A stretch of 64,000 bases of DNA from Hominenteromicrobium sp900549945. Its GTDB lineage: Bacteria > Bacillota > Clostridia > Oscillospirales > Acutalibacteraceae. The notes under the pieces were generated by a model. That model did no database searches and was not told the origin of the DNA. It saw nothing but the letters and a program-made list of their open reading frames with translations. Location of the stretch: positions 124,001 to 188,000 of the forward strand of contig CABRNK010000001.1 of NCBI GenBank assembly GCA_902472305.1, in the 5' to 3' direction. Made by a program: the position numbers and the translations under genes. This document shows positions 31,957 through 40,169 of the stretch, in pieces. Every line of letters begins with the position of its first letter. Within the stretch, counting starts at the first letter, position 1.

Positions 31957-32367
31957 TCATGCGGTTTCATTTTGGCCGAGGTCGATCAGGTTGCTCGTGT
32001 AGCGGATCGTGCCGTTCAAGACGCCGTCGTAAAACGCCTGCTTATCGTCGATAAAATCGATGCATTCCTGAATCTCCTGCATCTGCCGCAGCAGGATTTC
32101 CTTCTGCACGCGCAGCATGTCCTTGCGCGCCGGGATGCTTTCCTGCCCCTTTAAGCAGAACGCCATATAGCGCTTCATGTCCTTGAGGCTCATGCCGCAG
32201 CGCTTCAGGCAGAGCAGGCCCTGCAGCCAATTCAGGTCGCGCTCTGAAAAAATGCGGTAGTTGTTTTTGTCGCGCCGTACATTCGGGAGCAGCCCCTCGT
32301 TGCAGTAAAAGCGCAGCGTCTCATAGGGCAGGCCGGTCATCGTGCAGACGTCCTTCATCGTGTACAT
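31957..32367 (-). CDS. MerR family transcriptional regulator
   Basis: A 136-residue regulator. The N-terminal winged helix is MYTMKDVCTMTGLPYETLRF, then YCNEGLLPNVRRDKNNYRIFSERDL and the second helix pair. A coiled-coil dimerisation helix follows, and the short C-terminal tail lacks the cysteines of metal sensors, which fits the aldo/keto-reductase-linked MerR group (compare AdhR/NmlR-like). I chose the ATG at 32367 because GGAGGGA lies 6 bases before it; the longer frame to 32463 would cover the operator. It is divergent from the aldo/keto reductase gene, whose promoter has a MerR-type 19-bp spacer. Confidence 0.93.
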   Translation of the reverse strand: MYTMKDVCTMTGLPYETLRFYCNEGLLPNVRRDKNNYRIFSERDLNWLQGLLCLKRCGMSLKDMKRYMAFCLKGQESIPARKDMLRVQKEILLRQMQEIQECIDFIDDKQAFYDGVLNGTIRYTSNLIDLGQNETA

Positions 32368-32411
32368 GCGGATCCCTCCGAAAAAAATCCTCTGTTTTTT
32401 GAAATTTATGC

Positions 32412-32442
32412 TTGCTCTGTAGTTACTACAGGGTTGTACAAT
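32412..32442 (+). promoter_or_regulatory. MerR-type promoter with palindrome in 19-bp spacer
   Basis: TTGCTC (32412-32417), a 19-bp spacer and TACAAT (32437-32442). The spacer is filled by the perfect palindrome CTGTAG-TTA-CTACAG (32417-32431). Overlong spacers with a central dyad are the hallmark of MerR-activated promoters. Confidence 0.88.
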
Positions 32443-32498
32443 GAAATTGTAGCAGAAAACCATTTGGAGCGCAAGCGTATTTTTAGGAGGAACAGAGT

Positions 32499-33344
32499 AT
32501 GGAAACCATTCGGCTCAACAATGGCGTCGAGATGCCCGCCGCAGGCTTCGGCGTCTTTCAGCTTCAGGATGCGGACACGTGTACGCGTGCCGTGCTCGAC
32601 GCGATCGACGCAGGCTACCGGCTGATCGATACGGCGCAGTCTTACGGGAACGAAGGGGCGGTCGGCGAGGCAATCCGCCGTTCGCCCGTGCCGCGGGAGG
32701 AGCTGTTCATTACCACAAAGGTTTGGATTTCGAACGCCGGCTATGAAAAGGCGAAGGCCTCGATTGAGGCCTCCATGCAGAAGCTGCAGGTCGATTATCT
32801 CGATCTGGTGCTGATCCATCAGCCGCTCGGCGATGTGTACGGAACCTACCGCGCAATGGAGGAGTTTTACCATGCCGGGCGGCTGCGCGCCATCGGCGTC
32901 AGTAACTTCTATCCCGACCGCATCGTCGATTTCGCGCTGTTCCATGCGGTGAAGCCCGCGGTCAATCAGATTGAGGTCAATCCGTTCCACCAGCAGGGCG
33001 CGGCCAAGCAGGTGCACGACAAATACGGCATTACGGTGGAGGCGTGGGCGCCGTTTGCCGAGGGAAAGAACGGGATTTTTGAGAATCCTGTTTTACGCGG
33101 AATCGGCGCACAGTATGGCAAAACCGTGGGGCAGGTCGTTCTGCGCTGGCTCGTGCAGCGCGGTATTGTACCGCTCGCAAAAACGGTGCACAAGGCGCGC
33201 ATGCAGGAGAATATCGACATCTTTGATTTTCAGCTCTCCGAAGCGGATATGGAGCGTATCGCCGCGCTCGATACCCGGAAGAGCATGTTCTTCGACCATC
33301 AATCGCCCGAGACCGTGGAGCGCCTTGCGAGCCTCGTCTGCTGA
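32499..33344 (+). CDS. Aldo/keto reductase
   Basis: A 281-residue NADPH-dependent (beta/alpha)8 oxidoreductase that reduces aldehydes or ketones. The catalytic residues are seen in YRLIDTAQSYGNEGAVGEAI (Asp and Tyr, residues about 43-62), ITTKVWIS (Lys near 78) and LVLIHQPLGD (His near 109). The cofactor motif PLAKTVHKARMQENIDIFDF is near residue 226. It starts after AGGAGGAAC. It is first in an operon with a flavodoxin-like gene and under a MerR-type promoter, so it probably serves detoxification of reactive aldehydes or other electrophiles. Confidence 0.94.
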   Translation: METIRLNNGVEMPAAGFGVFQLQDADTCTRAVLDAIDAGYRLIDTAQSYGNEGAVGEAIRRSPVPREELFITTKVWISNAGYEKAKASIEASMQKLQVDYLDLVLIHQPLGDVYGTYRAMEEFYHAGRLRAIGVSNFYPDRIVDFALFHAVKPAVNQIEVNPFHQQGAAKQVHDKYGITVEAWAPFAEGKNGIFENPVLRGIGAQYGKTVGQVVLRWLVQRGIVPLAKTVHKARMQENIDIFDFQLSEADMERIAALDTRKSMFFDHQSPETVERLASLVC

Positions 33345-33375
33345 GGGCTGAAAAGCAGGGGAAAGGAAGTTTTTT

Positions 33376-33993
33376 ATGAAGGTTTTATTGATTAACGGAA
33401 GCCCGAATGCGAGGGGCTGCACCTATACCGCCCTTTCCGAGGTGGCGGCGTCGCTTCAAAAGGAGGGTGTGGAGACGGAAATCCTCCACGTGGGGCACCG
33501 GGATCTGCGCGGCTGCATTGGCTGCCGCAAATGTAAGCAGACGGGGAAGTGCGTGTTTGACGACCTCGTCAACGAGACTGCCCCAAAGTTCGAGGCCGCA
33601 GACGGCATTGTGATCGGCTCTCCGGTGTACTTTGCCTCGGCTAATTCCACCGTGATGTCCTTCATCACGCGGCTGTTTTACAGCACGGCCTTCGACAAGA
33701 CGATGAAGGTCGGCGCGGCGGTCGTGAGCTGCCGGCGCGGCGGCGCGAGCGCCACCTTCGACGAGATCAACAAGTTTTTCACGATTTCCGGTATGCCGGT
33801 CGCGTCCAGTCAGTATTGGAACAGCGTGCACGGCCGCACGGCGGAGGACGTCAAAAAAGATCTCGAGGGCATGCAGATCATGCGGACGCTCGGGAAAAAC
33901 ATGGCGTTCCTGATGAAGAGCATCGCGCTCGGGCGGGAAAAATACGGCCTCCCCGAAAAGGAGCCGCATGTTTTTACCGATTTTATCCGGTAA
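33376..33993 (+). CDS. Flavodoxin-family NAD(P)H-dependent reductase
   Basis: A 205-residue FMN-binding protein of the NADPH-dependent FMN reductase or iron-sulfur flavoprotein group. It starts MKVLLINGSPNARGCTYTAL, with the phosphate-binding loop NGSPN. The motif CIGCRKCKQTGKCVFDD at residues 50-66 has four cysteines that could bind a 4Fe-4S cluster. SPVYFASANSTVMSF is the second flavin loop. It lies 31 bp after the aldo/keto reductase with AAAGGAAG before the ATG, and ends at a terminator. It probably detoxifies the same stress as its operon partner. Confidence 0.92.
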   Translation: MKVLLINGSPNARGCTYTALSEVAASLQKEGVETEILHVGHRDLRGCIGCRKCKQTGKCVFDDLVNETAPKFEAADGIVIGSPVYFASANSTVMSFITRLFYSTAFDKTMKVGAAVVSCRRGGASATFDEINKFFTISGMPVASSQYWNSVHGRTAEDVKKDLEGMQIMRTLGKNMAFLMKSIALGREKYGLPEKEPHVFTDFIR

Positions 33994-34001
33994 AATCAAG
34001 C

Positions 34002-34040
34002 GCTCGGGGCACGCCTTGCAGCGTGTCCCGAGCCTTTTCT
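34002..34040 (+). terminator. Terminator after flavodoxin gene
   Basis: GCTCGGGGCACGC (34002-34014) pairs with GCGTGTCCCGAGC (34021-34033) around a TTGCA-containing loop, followed by CTTTTCT. Confidence 0.87.
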
Positions 34041-34084
34041 GTTCTGCGGCGCAAGGCCGGATTTTGGCGCGGTCATCCGCCGGC

Positions 34085-34693
34085 TCACTCGCCGGCCTCG
34101 GTGTAGCGCCATTTTTCATAAGCGCCGAGCATGACGTTGTATACCTCGGCCTCCTGCTCGTCAAACTTGGTGGGGCCGTCGATGTTCACCATGAAAGCGG
34201 TGCCGCTTTCCTCGTCCTCCCACGAGAGGATGTGCCAGCCGTTTTCTCTGGCCGTGTCCTCGGCCGGCTCGCCGAAAAGTGCGGTGAATCCGCTGCGGCA
34301 CGCTTCGACGAAATCCTCGCGCTGATCCGGGGTGACGGCGGAATTAAAGGTGATCGCGAAAAGCCCGTCGTCCTCGGTGAACTGCGCGTCTACGCGGCTT
34401 GTCAGGTTCGGGCCGGAAAGCTGCACGTCCTGCTTGGGCGTCACATATCTCAGATATTCAAATGGTTTTGTGTGCGGGTTGCTGCCTTTGTCGATCATCT
34501 CGCTGCCGAGGGCTGCTTCCAGCTCCTTGCGCGTGCTGCCGAACGGCGCCGGCGCATACGCGTAGCCGTCCTCCCCGAAAACAAAGTCAGACACACTGCC
34601 GTCGGCTTCCGCCTGCGGCGGTGCGGCGCAGCCTGCGAGCAATAGGAAAATAAGGGCGAGCAATGTGCATCCGATTCTTTTTGTAGCCTTCAT
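34085..34693 (-). CDS. Hypothetical lipoprotein A (paralogue pair)
   Basis: A 202-residue exported lipoprotein: signal MKATKRIGCTLLALIFLLLA with lipobox LAGC (residues 19-22). The mature part reads DFVFGEDGYAYAPAPFGSTR, then SRVDAQFTEDDGLFAITF and ENGWHILSWEDEESGTAFMV. It is clearly a paralogue of the protein at 34959. The shape (two related short alpha/beta motifs, many acidic residues) suggests a small periplasm-side or surface domain. I do not recognise the family. AAAGGAGG precedes the ATG, and its leader contains an eight-G run. Confidence 0.85.
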   Translation of the reverse strand: MKATKRIGCTLLALIFLLLAGCAAPPQAEADGSVSDFVFGEDGYAYAPAPFGSTRKELEAALGSEMIDKGSNPHTKPFEYLRYVTPKQDVQLSGPNLTSRVDAQFTEDDGLFAITFNSAVTPDQREDFVEACRSGFTALFGEPAEDTARENGWHILSWEDEESGTAFMVNIDGPTKFDEQEAEVYNVMLGAYEKWRYTEAGE

Positions 34694-34739
34694 AGATTTG
34701 ACCTCCTTTAAGTTGTCGCGAAACGGGACTGCTGCGGAC

Positions 34740-34747
34740 GGGGGGGG
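34740..34747. repeat. Poly-G tract upstream of lipoprotein A
   Basis: Eight consecutive G on the plus strand lie 47-54 bp before the lipoprotein A start, in its leader or promoter. Such tracts can vary in length. Confidence 0.6.
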
Positions 34748-34891
34748 ACGATAGCTTCTAAGGGGCTGCGCGAAAATTTTCGGGTATTCTTATCTATATA
34801 CTAACAGATTCAATTGAAAAAGTAAATTGAATTTCATTTAAAATTTGTAAAAGATTGTATAATATGAGCAAATATGCCGGATCATATGAAA

Positions 34892-34925
34892 AAGGTGCAG
34901 GCCGCGGAACGGTCTGCACCTTTTG
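34892..34925. terminator. Terminator 3' of lipoprotein B
   Basis: AAAGGTGCAG pairs with CTGCACCTTT around an imperfect inner stem (34891-34923). T-rich sequence on both strands makes it bidirectional. It separates the two lipoprotein genes into distinct transcripts. Confidence 0.8.
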
Positions 34926-34958
34926 TGGCTTTGCGGAGGCAAACTAGATTTTGGCGGG

Positions 34959-35564
34959 CTATTCGCTTGCCCACTCGCCGGCGCCGGCCTCGATGTAGCG
35001 CCATTTTTCAAAGGCGGCGAGCATGACAGCGTATGCGCGTTCATCATATTCTTCGTCAGCGGCGCGGCCGTCAACTTGAATCATAAAAACAGTGCCGCTG
35101 TCTCTATCTTCCCAAGAAAGAGTAGTCCATCCATCATCGCGGGTAAAATCTTCGGTCGGCTTTCCGAACAGGCTGACATAGTGCTTCCTGTATAATTCGA
35201 GAAAACGCTCGCGCTGATCTGGGGTGACAGAAGAATTGTATGTGATGGCGAAGAGGCCGTCCTCCTCGGTAAACTGCGCGTCCACGCGGCTCGTCAGGCC
35301 GGCGAGCTTGACGGTTGCCTGCGGCGTCGTGTAACTGGAATGCTCGAACGGCTTATCAACCGGGTTTTCCTTGAAATCGACCATTTCGCAGCCGATGGCG
35401 GATTCAACCTCCTCGCGTGTACTGCCGTACGGCGTCGGCCCGAACGCATAGCCGTCCTCTCCGAAAACAAAGTCGTTGTTGGGATCGCCGGAGGTTCGCG
35501 GGCTACAGGCGGCAAACACAAGTAAAAGAGAAAGAATAGATGCAAATAACAGAATCTTTTTCAT
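34959..35564 (-). CDS. Hypothetical lipoprotein B (paralogue pair)
   Basis: A 201-residue exported lipoprotein with signal MKKILLFASILSLLLVFAAC (lipobox FAAC). It shares with lipoprotein A the stretches NDFVFGEDGYAFGPTPYGST, SRVDAQFTEEDGLFAITYNS, TPDQRERF and ILSWED/TLSWED-like motifs. Sequence and base use are less GC-rich than the core genes nearby. It lies 36 bp downstream of the secreted cysteine-rich gene at 35601, so the two are probably cotranscribed. The function is unknown. Confidence 0.84.
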   Translation of the reverse strand: MKKILLFASILSLLLVFAACSPRTSGDPNNDFVFGEDGYAFGPTPYGSTREEVESAIGCEMVDFKENPVDKPFEHSSYTTPQATVKLAGLTSRVDAQFTEEDGLFAITYNSSVTPDQRERFLELYRKHYVSLFGKPTEDFTRDDGWTTLSWEDRDSGTVFMIQVDGRAADEEYDERAYAVMLAAFEKWRYIEAGAGEWASE

Positions 35565-35600
35565 TTTGACTTGTATCCCTTCTCCACTATTGAACTGAAA

Positions 35601-35981
35601 TCAGGGCCAGTGGGGATCGCCACCATCCCAACCGCCGCTAACCAATGCAATACAGGTCCATTCTTTGCCTCGACCGCAAGAGGAATGAACCTGATAGCAG
35701 TCATGTGTGAAAGTTTCAATTGTACGACCGCATCCGGGACACCATTCTTTGGCGGTGGCGCGATAAAAATCCACATTGCAATCACCCCAAAGATGCGTTC
35801 CCGGGCCACTCGTATAATAGTAATAATTACCCAAACATTTTGTTTCGGTAAAATTGGAAGCACAATAAATACAAACGGCTCTGGTCTCTATGTCTCCGGT
35901 ATCAGCACTGACAGAAACAGATGCGCATAGAATCATGATGACCAATACAAGTGCGAAAATTTTCTTAACGTTGCGTTTCAT
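35601..35981 (-). CDS. Secreted cysteine-rich small protein
   Basis: A 126-residue protein with a Sec signal peptide MKRNVKKIFALVLVIMILCA (cleavage near SVSADT). The mature region of about 100 residues has paired cysteines: CIYCASNFTETKC, DC, WCPGCGRTIE, DC, SC and TC. The CxxC pairs are like a zinc ribbon, but outside the cell they could be disulfides. The rest is Tyr/Gly/Trp-rich. It is not recognised. AAGAGGAGG precedes the ATG, and a strong promoter lies about 135 bp upstream. Base composition is lower in G+C than its surroundings, hinting at acquisition. Confidence 0.8.
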   Translation of the reverse strand: MKRNVKKIFALVLVIMILCASVSVSADTGDIETRAVCIYCASNFTETKCLGNYYYYTSGPGTHLWGDCNVDFYRATAKEWCPGCGRTIETFTHDCYQVHSSCGRGKEWTCIALVSGGWDGGDPHWP

Positions 35982-36114
35982 GTTGATATCCTCCTCTTTA
36001 AGTCTACGTCATGGTGGATGGCTTAGGCGAATCAGGGGATGCGATTTAATATACCTCCTTTCCGAAATTGTTTTTCGAGAATTAGCGTGATGAATTAGGA
36101 AATTCATCATTTAT

Positions 36115-36143
36115 ATAATAACAATATATGGGCAAAAAGTCAA
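36115..36143 (-). promoter_or_regulatory. Sigma-A promoter of the secreted-protein operon
   Basis: On the minus strand TTGACT (36138-36143), a 17-bp spacer and TATTAT (36115-36120), giving a leader of about 130 nt before the gene at 35981. Confidence 0.78.
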
Positions 36144-36211
36144 CACAATAATTCAAAAAAATGGTAAAGATTTGGCAAATATTTCAGAATATATCTTGGG
36201 GATTTCATACA

Positions 36212-36254
36212 CAAACAAAAATCCCGGAGTAGATACACAATGTCTACTCCGGGA
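36212..36254 (-). terminator. Terminator of pgk-tpiA-gpmI
   Basis: On the minus strand TCCCGGAGTAGA pairs with TCTACTCCGGGA (36222-36254), followed by TTTTTGTTTG. Confidence 0.88.
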
Positions 36255-36267
36255 CTTCGAAATAAAA

Positions 36268-37779
36268 TCAGAGGATAATGCTCTTGCCGGTCATTTCCTC
36301 CGGCTGCGGGAGATCCATGACCTTCAGCATCGTGGGCGCAATATCCGCCAGCACGCCGCCCTCGCGGAGCGTGCACGGATAGCCGACGACGCAGAACGGA
36401 ACCGGGTTCGTGGTGTGCGCGGTGAACGGCTCGCCGTCCGTGTCCACCATCTTATCCGCGTTGCCGTGGTCGGCGGTGATGAGCAGCACGCCGCCCATCT
36501 CGTCAACTGCCGCCGCGACGCGGCCGACGCAGGTGTCGACAGCCTCGACGGCCGCCTTCGCCGCGTCAAACACGCCGGTGTGGCCGACCATATCGCAGTT
36601 CGCGAAATTCAGGATGATCATGTCGTACTTGCCGGACTTGACGGCCTCGACCATCTTGTCCGTGACTTCGTAGGCGCTCATCTCCGGCTGGAGGTCGTAC
36701 GTCGCGACCTTCGGGGAATTGACGAGGATGCGGTCCTCGCCCGGGTACTGCTTCTCGACGCCGCCGTTGAAGAAGAACGTCACATGCGCGTACTTCTCGG
36801 TTTCAGCGATACGCAGCTGCTGGAGGCCCTTGTCGGAGACGTACTCGCCGAGCGTGTTTTTGAGGCTCTGCGGCTTGAAAGCCACCTCAACGTTCGGCAT
36901 CGTCGCATCGTACTGCGTCATGCAGACGTAGTTGACCGGGAAGAAGCCCTTCCTGCGCTCGAAGCCGGTGAAATCCGGGTCCACAAACGTGCGGGTGATT
37001 TCGCGCGCGCGGTCGGGGCGGAAATTGAAGAACACGATGGAGTCGTTCGCCGAGATCGCCTCGCCGCCCTTGATCGTGCAGGGGACGACGAACTCGTCGG
37101 TCACGCCGTTCTCGTAGGACTTTGAAACCGCGCAGACCGGGCAGTCGAATTCCTCGCCCTCGCGGCAGACCATCGCGTCATAGGCCTTCACAACGCGCTC
37201 CCAGCGGTTGTCGCGGTCCATCGCGTAGTAGCGGCCCATCACGGTCGCGACCTTGCCGACGCCGATCTCCTCCATCTTGCCGAGGAGCTGCCCGACGAAA
37301 TCCTTGCCCGAGGAGGGCGGCACGTCACGGCCGTCGAGCAGCGCGTGGATGTACACCTTCTCAAGGCCCATCTTCTTCGCCATTTCCAGCAGGCCGTAGA
37401 GGTGGGTATTGTGGCTGTGCACGCCGCCGTCGGAGAGCAGGCCGATCAGGTGCAGCGCGGTGCCGTTTTCTTTCGCGCTGTTCATTGCGTGCACGAGCGC
37501 TTCATTTTCGAAGAACGTGCCGTCCTGCACGGCTTTCGTGATGCGGGTCAGCTCCTGATACACGATGCGGCCGGCGCCGATGTTCGTGTGGCCGACCTCG
37601 CTGTTGCCCATCTGGCCGTCCGGCAGGCCGACGTCCATGCCGGAGGCGCCGATCTGCGTCAGCGGGTTTTCAGCGAACAGCTTGTCGAGGTTCGGCTTAT
37701 TTGCGGCGGCAATCGCGTTGCCCTCCGGCGTGGAGAAGCCGAAGCCGTCCATAATCATGAGTACAACTGGTTTTTTCAT
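36268..37779 (-). CDS. gpmI: 2,3-bisphosphoglycerate-independent phosphoglycerate mutase
   Basis: A 503-residue Mn-dependent glycolytic mutase interconverting 3- and 2-phosphoglycerate. It starts MKKPVVLMIMDGFG. The metal and catalytic motifs are LMIMDGFG, GQMGNSEVGHTNIGAGRIVY (catalytic Ser near residue 62), LLSDGGVHSH, DGRDVPPSSG, LNFANCDMVGHTG and ITADHGNADKM, all from the alkaline-phosphatase superfamily core. The length is normal. It is third in the pgk-tpiA-gpmI operon, 32 bp after tpiA, and ends at a strong terminator. Confidence 0.98.
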   Translation of the reverse strand: MKKPVVLMIMDGFGFSTPEGNAIAAANKPNLDKLFAENPLTQIGASGMDVGLPDGQMGNSEVGHTNIGAGRIVYQELTRITKAVQDGTFFENEALVHAMNSAKENGTALHLIGLLSDGGVHSHNTHLYGLLEMAKKMGLEKVYIHALLDGRDVPPSSGKDFVGQLLGKMEEIGVGKVATVMGRYYAMDRDNRWERVVKAYDAMVCREGEEFDCPVCAVSKSYENGVTDEFVVPCTIKGGEAISANDSIVFFNFRPDRAREITRTFVDPDFTGFERRKGFFPVNYVCMTQYDATMPNVEVAFKPQSLKNTLGEYVSDKGLQQLRIAETEKYAHVTFFFNGGVEKQYPGEDRILVNSPKVATYDLQPEMSAYEVTDKMVEAVKSGKYDMIILNFANCDMVGHTGVFDAAKAAVEAVDTCVGRVAAAVDEMGGVLLITADHGNADKMVDTDGEPFTAHTTNPVPFCVVGYPCTLREGGVLADIAPTMLKVMDLPQPEEMTGKSIIL

Positions 37780-37811
37780 AATGCGGTATTTGTCCTTTCC
37801 GGGTCTCAGAA

Positions 37812-38582
37812 TCAGCCCTTGGTCGCGGCTTCAACGATCGCGGCAAAGTCGGCCGGCTTCAGGGAGGCGCCGCCGATGAGGCCGCCGTCCACATCCGGCT
37901 GTGCGAGCAGCTCGGCCGCGTTGCCGGCGTTCATGGAGCCGCCGTACTGAATCGTGATGCCCTCGGCCGCCGCTTCGCCGTACAGGGACTTGATCGTCGC
38001 GCGGATCACGGCGCAGACCTCGTTCGCCTGCTCTGCCGTCGCCGTCTTGCCGGTGCCGATGGCCCAGACCGGCTCGTAGGCGATAATGATGCGCTTGAGC
38101 TCTTTCTCGGTCACGCCGCCGAGCGCGATCTTCGTCTGCATCGCGACGAGCTCGTCCGTGATGCCCTGCTCGCGCTGCTCGAGGTACTCGCCGACGCAGA
38201 CGATGACGATGAGGCCGGCGTCGAGCGCGGCTCTCGTTCTCTGCTGCACGGTGACGTCGGTGTCGCCGAAATACGTTCTTCTCTCGCTGTGGCCGGTGAT
38301 GACGTACTCGACGCCGCAGGCCTTGAGCATTTCAGCGGAGATCTCGCCTGTGAAGGCACCGCTCTTTGCCCAGTGGCAGTTTTCCGCGCCGATCTTCACG
38401 TTCGTGCCCTTTGTGGCCTCGAGCGCCGCGGCGATGTCCACATACGGGACGCACGCGACGACGTCGCAGCCCGCGTCCTTGACGAGGGGGGCGATGGCGG
38501 TGAGCAGCTCGGTGGCCTCCGCGGGGGTCTTGTTCATCTTCCAGTTGCCGGCGATAACAGCCTTTCTGACAGCCTTGTTCAT
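37812..38582 (-). CDS. tpiA: Triosephosphate isomerase
   Basis: A 256-residue TIM-barrel enzyme interconverting glyceraldehyde 3-phosphate and dihydroxyacetone phosphate. The N-terminus has the substrate-binding IAGNWKMNKT. The catalytic His is in VITGHSERRTYFG near residue 102, the catalytic Glu in AYEPVWAIGTGKTAT near 172, and phosphate binding in IQYGGSMNAGN and GGLIGGASLK. I chose the ATG at 38582, since the longer frame's ATG overlaps the Shine-Dalgarno GGAAAGGA. Middle gene of the glycolytic operon. Confidence 0.98.
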   Translation of the reverse strand: MNKAVRKAVIAGNWKMNKTPAEATELLTAIAPLVKDAGCDVVACVPYVDIAAALEATKGTNVKIGAENCHWAKSGAFTGEISAEMLKACGVEYVITGHSERRTYFGDTDVTVQQRTRAALDAGLIVIVCVGEYLEQREQGITDELVAMQTKIALGGVTEKELKRIIIAYEPVWAIGTGKTATAEQANEVCAVIRATIKSLYGEAAAEGITIQYGGSMNAGNAAELLAQPDVDGGLIGGASLKPADFAAIVEAATKG

Positions 38583-38682
38583 TGGATAATCCGTCCTTTC
38601 CATAATTCAGCGGTTTGTGTTTGCGGTTGATTTCAAAGAATGCGGGAGCGGAGGAAACCCCCAGCTCCCGCTTCAAAGTGAA

Positions 38683-39981
38683 TTATTTCTCGTTGAGGCA
38701 GGCGATGCCGGGCAGCTCGAGGCCCTCGAGGAACTCCAGAGAAGCGCCGCCGCCCGTGGAGATGTGGGTCATCTTGTCCGCGAAGCCGAGCTTCTCAACA
38801 GCTGCAGCGGAATCGCCGCCGCCGATGATGGAGATCGCGTCGCTGTCCGCAACGGCCTTCGCAACGGCGATCGTGCCGTTCGCAAAGTTCTCCCACTCGG
38901 AAACGCCCATCGGGCCGTTCCAGACGACCGTGCCCGCATTGGCGACAGCCTCTGCGAAGAGAGCGCGCGTCTTCGGGCCGATGTCAAGGCCCATCCAGCC
39001 GTCCGGGATCTCGTCGGAATCGACGACCTTCCACTCGGCGTCCGCGCTGTACTCGGTCGCGACGACGTTGTCGATCGGAATCAGGAACTTGATGCCCTTC
39101 TTCTCCGCCTTCTCCATCATTTCCTTCGCGAGCTCAACCTTGTCGTCCTCGCACAGGGAGGTGCCGATGGAGTGGCCGAGCGCCTTGAAGAACGTGTAAG
39201 CCATGCCGCCGCCGATGATGAGCGTATCGACCTTCTCGATCAGGTTGTTGATGACGCCGATCTTGTCGGAAACCTTCGCGCCGCCGAGAATCGCGACGAA
39301 CGGGCGCTTCGGGTTCTCGAGCGCGCCGCCCATGACGGAGATCTCCTTCTGGATCAGGTAGCCGCAGACCGCCGGCAGGTAATCCGCCGCGCCGGCCGTG
39401 GAGGCGTGCGCTCTGTGCGCGGTGCCGAACGCGTCGTTGACATAGATGTCGGCCATCGAAGCGAGCTCCTTCGCGAAAGCGGGGTCGTTCTTCGTCTCCT
39501 CCGCGTGGAAGCGGATGTTCTCGAGAATCATGACGTCGCCGTCGTTGAGCGCAGCGGCCTTCGCCTTAGCGTCGGGGCCGATGACGTCCTTCGCCATGAT
39601 GACCTCTTTGCCGAGGAGCTTCGAGAGCTCGGCGGCAACCGGTGCGAGCGAGAACTTCGTCACGTCGCCCTTTGCGGCCTCAAGCGCCTTCTCGGTCGCC
39701 GCAGCCTGCTCCTCAGCGGGCATCGCGTCGATCTTTTTCTTTTCCTTCTTGTCCAGCTTCACAACGTCGTTGAAGATGTTGTGCGGGCGGCCCATATGCG
39801 AGCAGAGGATGACCTTTGCGCCGTGGTCGGCGAGGTACTTGACGGTCGGCAGCGCGCCGACAATGCGCTTCGTGTCCGTGATTTCGCCGTCCTTCATCGG
39901 GACGTTGAAGTCGCAGCGGACCAGAACGCGCTTACCGGAGACGTCGATGTCTTCGACGGTCTTCTTGTTGAGGTAGTTCAT
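38683..39981 (-). CDS. pgk: Phosphoglycerate kinase
   Basis: A 432-residue enzyme transferring phosphate between 1,3-bisphosphoglycerate and ADP. It starts MNYLNKKTVEDIDVSGKRVL, then VRCDFNVPMKDGEITD (substrate site), ILCSHMGRP, YVNDAFGTAHRAHAST, the hinge GGAKVSDKIGVI, and C-terminal nucleotide motifs VVWNGPMGVSEWENFA and IIGGGDSAAAV, TGGGASLEFLEG. The ATG at 39981 has AAGGAG 9 bases before it. First gene of the glycolytic operon behind its own promoter. It is slightly longer than the usual 395-415, due to an insert around residues 60-90. Confidence 0.98.
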   Translation of the reverse strand: MNYLNKKTVEDIDVSGKRVLVRCDFNVPMKDGEITDTKRIVGALPTVKYLADHGAKVILCSHMGRPHNIFNDVVKLDKKEKKKIDAMPAEEQAAATEKALEAAKGDVTKFSLAPVAAELSKLLGKEVIMAKDVIGPDAKAKAAALNDGDVMILENIRFHAEETKNDPAFAKELASMADIYVNDAFGTAHRAHASTAGAADYLPAVCGYLIQKEISVMGGALENPKRPFVAILGGAKVSDKIGVINNLIEKVDTLIIGGGMAYTFFKALGHSIGTSLCEDDKVELAKEMMEKAEKKGIKFLIPIDNVVATEYSADAEWKVVDSDEIPDGWMGLDIGPKTRALFAEAVANAGTVVWNGPMGVSEWENFANGTIAVAKAVADSDAISIIGGGDSAAAVEKLGFADKMTHISTGGGASLEFLEGLELPGIACLNEK

Positions 39982-40074
39982 TTGCGAGCACTCCTTCTTG
40001 GAATATATTGAGAAATTGTTTTGCATTTCCGCCCTGAAACGGGCCGTTCCCGGGACAGCCCGGTCACAGATTTT

Positions 40075-40103
40075 ATTTTATACCAAAACGCTGGATTTTT
40101 CAA
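40075..40103 (-). promoter_or_regulatory. Sigma-A promoter of the glycolytic operon
   Basis: On the minus strand TTGAAA (40098-40103), a 17-bp spacer and TAAAAT (40075-40080), about 95 bp before pgk. Confidence 0.8.
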
Positions 40104-40169
40104 GGTGTTCCGCATAAATTGACATTTTTTTGCCACACTTTTTTGGAAAGCGTTCTGAAAGGCCGGGCT

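Noticed and set aside
38617..40011. 464-codon plus-strand frame opposite pgk
   Set aside because: Antisense to pgk, which has every family motif; this frame is an artefact of strong codon bias.
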